DNA of 64,000 nt from contig JADJZR010000012.1 of NCBI GenBank assembly GCA_016715645.1, positions 62,001-126,000 on the forward strand, written 5' to 3'. The notes below the pieces were generated by a model. The model ran no database searches. It was given only the letters and a program-made list of their open reading frames with translations, and was not told the DNA's origin. Made by a program: the position numbers and the translations under genes. Every line of letters begins with the position of its first letter. Within the stretch, counting starts at the first letter, position 1. Of the stretch, positions 60,649 to 64,000 are shown one piece after another. This DNA is from Elusimicrobiota bacterium (GTDB taxonomy: Bacteria > Elusimicrobiota > Elusimicrobia > FEN-1173).

Positions 60649-62096
60649 GTGTGCCAAGCGAGCTGACGGAAAGAACGTGCCGGTGAGAATCCGGAGAGGG
60701 CAAGGGCTGAGCCAGCCCACCCATAACCAAAACCCGAGCGTAGTGAGGCAACAAGCCACGTGATGCCGGGAGGCGGGAATCACCAGGCCGCAATGCGAAA
60801 GCGTGAAGGGGTAGAGCCCCGAAACTAGTCACGTCATGGAGGCCGACCTACTATTAGTATAGGGAAGGCACCACTCCCCTGATCGGTGGATGATCAGATC
60901 AACGGGAGCTCCATCGAGGTCAGAGACCGCGGCATGGGGATAAAAGCGAAACGTCGGAACCTTGGGAGATCCACAGTCTTCCCGAAGAAGGGAAGGGGCG
61001 AACAATCTGAAGAAGAGAGAACGTCCCAATGAGATCGTGGAAGTCGGACTGACTCGTAGTAGAGCGAAGCCCGTTGAAAGGCGGGGATCTGTCGAAAAGG
61101 ACAGGCTCGAAGGGGTCGGCGGAAGTGCGAAGAGGAAGAGGGAGACAGCAACCGATTACAGAGGCGGATAAATGCTGGAAACGAAACTTGACCTCATAAC
61201 GAAGCGAGCCAAAGAGGAGCCGACGCTGAAATTCACATCGCTGGCGCACCTGCTGAACGAGACGCATCTGGCGGAGTGCTACGGAATGCTAAAGAAGCGA
61301 AAGGCCCCTGGGGTGGATGGAGTGAGTGTGGGGGAATTGTCAGTCCCATTCTGTCGAACGTTTACCTGCACTACATTCTGGATCTTTGGTTTGAGAAGAA
61401 GCTGAAGAAAAGCCTGAGGGGATACGCGCAACTCATCCGGTATGCCGATGATTTTGTCATTGGATGCCAAAACAAATGGGAAGCGGAGAAAATCCTGGTG
61501 GAATTAAAGGAACGGTTGCGAACGTTCTGTTTGGAAGTGTCGGAGGAGAAGACCCGGATCGTGGAGTTCGGCCGGTACGCCCGAGAGCGCGCTGAAAGGC
61601 GTGAAGGAAAGGCGGGCACGGTAGATTTCCTGGGGTTCACACATTTCTGTGCCGAAGGACGCAATGGGTGGTTCGTTGTGGGGCGTCGGACAAGCGGAAA
61701 GAAATTCCGAGCGGCGTTGACGGCCATGAACGATTGGCTGAGACGTATCCGGAATCAGGTTCCGCTGAAAGAGTGGTGGAAGATTCTCGGCTGGAAACTG
61801 AAGGGCCATTATCAATATTACGGGATCACGGGGAACGGGAAGGGGATCTACCGTTTCTACCGGAAGCTGAAGTGGATCGCGTATAAGTGGTGGAACCGAC
61901 GAAGCCAGATGAGGAGTGGAAGCCAGGCTGATTTCGCAAAGATGGTCTGGCGACACCCATTGCCACTCCCACGCATTGCCCATTCTTTCCGAGTGGCGGC
62001 AACGTGAGCATGACTGAAGAGCCGTATTTGGGAAATCCGCACGTACGGTTCCGTGAGGGGATGCCCCTGTCTTTTACCGGGAGTATTCTACTCGAC
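60649..62096 (+). mobile_element. Degenerate group II intron (1,448 nt)
   Basis: The 5' end GTGTG at 60649 fits the GUGYG consensus. Domain V is at 62019-62051 (GAGCCGTATTTGGG ... CCGCACGTACGGTTC), domain VI follows, and the 3' end is CTACTCGAC with terminal AC at 62095-62096. Excising exactly 60649-62096 rejoins a perfect 27-bp terminal repeat, which proves both boundaries. The RT gene inside has lost its middle part, so the intron cannot move on its own; the ribozyme may still splice. Confidence 0.92.
61172..62007 (+). pseudogene. ltrA: Group II intron reverse transcriptase/maturase, internally deleted
   Basis: The first frame (61172 onward) gives FTSLAHLLNETHLAECYGML and KRKAPGVDGVSVGEL, the RT N-terminus. 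After GVSVG the sequence jumps in another frame to GGIVSPILSNVYLHYILDLW, RYADDFVIGCQ (catalytic YADD), EKTRIVEFGR, VDFLGFTHFC and the maturase domain (LKGHYQYYGI). About 130-150 codons (RT motifs 1-4) are missing between 61330 and 61340. It is therefore inactive. Confidence 0.9.
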
Positions 62097-62100
62097 CAAT

Positions 62101-62129
62101 TAACCGGGATTCCCCGGTTGGAACGGGTC
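62101..62129 (+). repeat. REP-like hairpin next to the left terminal repeat
   Basis: The stem AACCGGG/CCCGGTT with a short loop is 28/29 identical, inverted, to 48041-48069. It lies directly behind the left terminal repeat of the RAYT-type element. The 115 bp from here to 62244 contain no gene. Confidence 0.75.
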
Positions 62130-62244
62130 TGACGTCGACAGGGATTGGAACAGAATTGTTGAGCCCTCCCGGACGGAAATGCTCCGTCAACTAAAAATTT
62201 CGGGCTAATTTTATTTTTGGGGAAAAACTATTTAAAACATTTCC

Positions 62245-62454
62245 ATTCCACGACGCGCGCGCCTTGTGGTTCCCGGCGGGCTCTTTCATGTGATTGCCCG
62301 TGGATTGGTGTTTTTAGGAACGCGGTTCAAAGGGTTGTCCTGCAAAAATATGGCAGACATGACCGGGATGTCCATTCAGGCGGCTTCGAAGGCAAAGGAA
62401 CGAGGTCGGGACTTACTGGAATCTCACCCCGGCCTCAGTAAATTGATTAGTTGA
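62245..62454 (+). pseudogene. REP-associated tyrosine transposase (RAYT) remnant
   Basis: The frame beginning at ATT 62245 reads PRRARLVVPGGLFHVIARG, the canonical RAYT N-terminus with its initiator mutated from ATG. It then jumps to a C-terminal piece (FKGLSCKNMADMTGMSIQAASKAKERGRDLLESHPGLSKLI) of the same family. The central catalytic part with HUH motif and tyrosine is deleted. It cannot transpose. Confidence 0.8.
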
Positions 62455-62467
62455 GAACGTCCCCTTT
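62441..62467 (-). repeat. Right terminal repeat of the RAYT/REP-type element
   Basis: A 27-bp exact inverted copy of the left end after intron removal (60627-60648 plus 62097-62101). It overlaps the end of the transposase remnant and contributes the artificial start of the truncated recombinase frame. Confidence 0.9.
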
Positions 62468-63188
62468 GGCCCACGCGGTCAAAGACTTCTTTGGCCATCT
62501 CGCTCGCCGGAAACAAATCCTGTTTAGCCCCGCCCAATCCCTTGAAATCGTTTACCCACCCAAATCCATCCCCCGGGACATTCCAACGGAAAAAGAGATA
62601 GAGGCCTTGCTGCGCGCGTCAAGCCGTAGAACCCCCGATGGCTTGAGAGACAAGGCCCTCTTTGAACTTCTCTATTCGACCGGCATCCGCCGGCGGGAGC
62701 TGATGCGGCTCCACGTTCAGGACGTGGACCTGGCGGAGGGTCTGCTCACCATCCGCGACGGTAAAGGTGGGAAAGACCGCGTGGTGCCCGTAGGACGTGC
62801 GGCCTGTGACGCCCTGTCCCAATACCTCCGTGTTCGCCACCGCATCCCCAACGGCCATGTCACGGGAGGCCACTATTCGACGATCCTCTTTTTGACAAAG
62901 AGCGGACCGCTGAAGGACCCCACCCTGACCGTCTTGGTCCGTGAATATATGCGCCGATCGAATGTCCGCCACACGACCTGCCATGTGTTCCGCCACGCCT
63001 GCGCCACGCACATGCTCCGCGGTGGTGCGGACATCCGGATGGTGCAGGAGTTGCTTGGCCACGCGCGGCTGACAACCACGCAACTCTACACCCACGTCAC
63101 CCCGCTGGACTTAAAGGAGGCTCACCGCAAACACCACCCGCACGGGAAGATGGACAAGAGAAAATCCTTGTTATTATTTCATAAATGA
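62451..63188 (+). pseudogene. Tyrosine recombinase (XerC/D-like), N-terminus cut off by the RAYT element
   Basis: From about 62468 the frame encodes the end of the SAM-like core-binding domain (HAVKDFFGHLARRKQILFSPAQSLE) and a complete catalytic domain: STGIRRRELMRL (Arg), GKGGKDRVVPV (Lys), HVFRHACATHML (His-x-x-Arg), LLGHARLTTTQLYTHV (His and nucleophile Tyr). The first 70-80 residues are missing, replaced by the inverted repeat. Without the DNA-clamping domain it is probably inactive. The last codons overlap the higBA promoter. Confidence 0.8.
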
Positions 63189-63196
63189 TATATCAT
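63168..63196 (+). promoter_or_regulatory. Predicted higBA promoter with palindromic operator
   Basis: TTGTTA (63168-63173), 17 bases, TATCAT (63191-63196). A perfect 12-bp palindrome ATGATATATCAT (63185-63196) overlaps the -10 box, suited to repression by the HTH antitoxin. ATG of the toxin follows at 63223. Confidence 0.65.
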
Positions 63197-63222
63197 CTAA
63201 ATGAAATGAATCGGCGAGGCCC

Positions 63223-63570
63223 ATGTACGAGATAATCTATTACGAGACCGCGCGGGGAGACCAGCCGGTGGCGCTCTTTTTGGACGAGCTTCAGAAGAAA
63301 GTTCGTGCGAAGGTTTTTCGATATTTAGCGGACCTGCTGGCGGTCCACGGGCCGAATTTAAAAAGACCCTTCGCCGACGTGGTGCGTGGGAAAATCCGGG
63401 AGCTTCGTGTGCGTTTCGCTTCCGATAGTGTGCGTGTGCTGTATTTTTTCGCAGGCCGGGAGATCGTGTTATTGCACGGGATTCTGAAAAAGACGCAGGA
63501 GCTTTCCTCGGCGGATATCGAGACGGCTGAACGACGGATGAACGACTGGCTTCAACGACGTCCGAGATGA
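63223..63570 (+). CDS. higB: HigB/RelE-type toxin (Gp49-like family)
   Basis: 115 residues. IIYYETARGDQPVALFLDELQKKVRAKVFRYLADL, then GKIRELRVRFASDSVRVLYFFAGREIVLLHGILKKTQELSSADIETAERRMNDW is the phage-Gp49/HigB pattern, with the conserved REL-R and LLHGILKK regions. A ribosome-dependent mRNA nuclease in characterised relatives. Toxin first, HTH antitoxin second, as usual for HigBA. Confidence 0.92.
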   Translation: MYEIIYYETARGDQPVALFLDELQKKVRAKVFRYLADLLAVHGPNLKRPFADVVRGKIRELRVRFASDSVRVLYFFAGREIVLLHGILKKTQELSSADIETAERRMNDWLQRRPR

Positions 63571-63593
63571 GAAGCGCGACGGGAGGAAACGCT

Positions 63594-63881
63594 ATGAAAC
63601 ACAAAACCAGAACCTTCCAGGACCACCTGAAGGAGAACCTGAAGGACACCGAATTTAAGAAATACTACCAGCAGGAAGGCGTAAAACTAAAAATCGCCTT
63701 CCAGATCGCCGAGTTACGACGTAAGCGAGGTTTGACCCAGACCCAACTGGCACGAAAGCTTGGAACGTCCCAAGGCAACATTGCCCGCCTTGAATCGGCC
63801 GATACGGACAACTACGAGGTCAGCACCCTGGAGCGCATCGCCGCGACCATGGGGAAGACCCTGGTTGTGGCCTTCCGGTAG
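63594..63881 (+). CDS. higA: HigA-type HTH (XRE) antitoxin
   Basis: 95 residues from ATG 63594 behind GGGAGG; an upstream in-frame ATG at 63567 lacks a good RBS. TFQDHLKENLKDTEFKKYYQQEG is followed by the XRE helix-turn-helix RRKRGLTQTQLARKLGTSQGNIARLES and STLERIAATMGKTLVVAFR. Neutralises HigB and represses the operon. Confidence 0.92.
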   Translation: MKHKTRTFQDHLKENLKDTEFKKYYQQEGVKLKIAFQIAELRRKRGLTQTQLARKLGTSQGNIARLESADTDNYEVSTLERIAATMGKTLVVAFR

Positions 63882-63909
63882 GAATAGCCTTCCCCGGTAT
63901 TTATTGCCC

Positions 63910-63940
63910 CCGACAGCATTTCAACCTCGTCGGGTTTTTG
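63910..63940 (+). terminator. Rho-independent terminator behind higBA
   Basis: CCCGAC (63910-63915) pairs with GTCGGG (63930-63935), directly followed by five T. It lies 28 bases behind the higA stop. Confidence 0.65.
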
Positions 63941-63954
63941 TAAAATCCACGGCG

Positions 63955-64000
63955 TGAAACGCCTTCCCGTTTTTCTTTTAACCAGCCTTCTTTCCCTGCC
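63955..64000 (+). CDS. Start of an exported protein (partial)
   Basis: GTG 63955 opens a frame (KRLPVFLLTSLLSLP) that runs off the window. The positively charged start and hydrophobic run look like a signal peptide. No function can be read from 15 residues. Confidence 0.4.

Noticed and set aside
1..64000. CRISPR array or prophage
   Set aside because: No regularly spaced direct repeats with unique spacers were seen, and no phage structural, lysis or packaging genes; the recombinase at 62.5 kb is a lone truncated remnant.

Overview
The window is a GC-rich bacterial chromosome segment packed with core genes, mostly on the + strand. Many genes overlap by 4 bases (ATGA, GTGA or TTGA), and GTG and TTG starts are common. 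An LptE-like lipoprotein, heptose genes (gmhA, rfaE2), MltA and MurJ indicate a diderm with a peptidoglycan wall and probably LPS. The gene content and two very large orphan secreted/membrane proteins recall uncultivated phyla such as Elusimicrobiota or Omnitrophota. That placement is an impression, not a result.

Layout. 0-6.7 kb: end of a sigma-70 factor, apt, tRNA-Arg(CCU), a TPR protein, then infC (ATC start)-rpmI-rplT-pheS-pheT. 6.7-12.2 kb: two lipoproteins (one MltA) and, on the minus strand, a SNF2 ATPase with a zinc-ribbon partner. 12.3-19.3 kb: a peptidoglycan-sugar recycling locus (murK-nagZ diverging from murQ-namZ), a structured intergenic block, an SLC5-type symporter and a VTT-domain protein. 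20-25.7 kb: zapA, rarA (with a striking poly-G tract), ygfA, crcB, mazEF, ymdB, ispA. 25.7-37 kb: dxs, tlyA, leuS-lptE-holA (the E. coli order), rpsT, murJ, a short uvrC, ogt, rfbA, tRNA-Arg(UCU). 37-47.4 kb: pmbA, aroE-aroC-aroK-aroB, pepP-like, efp-accB-accC, gmhA, rfaE2. 47.4-54 kb: thiD2, then an accessory island (MITE, PIN/Phd toxin-antitoxin, two orphan proteins). 54-60.6 kb: thiE, thiC, thrB, a DUF4160/DUF2442 pair, lysC, cimA. 60.6-64 kb: a mobile-element graveyard and a HigBA pair.

The most notable observations come directly from the DNA. (1) A group II intron sits inside the terminal inverted repeat of a decayed REP/RAYT-type element; removing 60649-62096 restores a perfect 27-bp inverted repeat with the other end, which fixes both intron boundaries. 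(2) A 169-bp MITE with 8-bp target duplications interrupts the rfaE2/thiD2 junction and supplies a new C-terminus to RfaE2. (3) A 143-bp MITE has perfect 18-bp inverted ends and a 10-bp target duplication. (4) The BCCP biotin-acceptor lysine is replaced by glutamine. (5) Several core genes (nagZ, aroC, gmhA, cimA, rarA) are each broken by a small frame change; nagZ and aroC break exactly at phased -1 slippery heptamers. This could be programmed frameshifting or simply homopolymer base-calling errors. (6) A pair of large proteins of unknown function lies at 48.9-53.9 kb between thiD2 and thiE.

How the genes work together. The locus at 12-17 kb should break exogenous or recycled muropeptide glycans into GlcNAc and MurNAc (NamZ, NagZ), phosphorylate them (MurK) and cleave the MurNAc-6P lactyl ether (MurQ). 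The aro, thr/lys/ile, thiamine, isoprenoid and fatty-acid genes point to a largely self-sufficient biosynthetic lifestyle. Four toxin-antitoxin-like pairs, several MITE-type repeats and a degraded intron/transposase/recombinase cluster mark the plastic spots.
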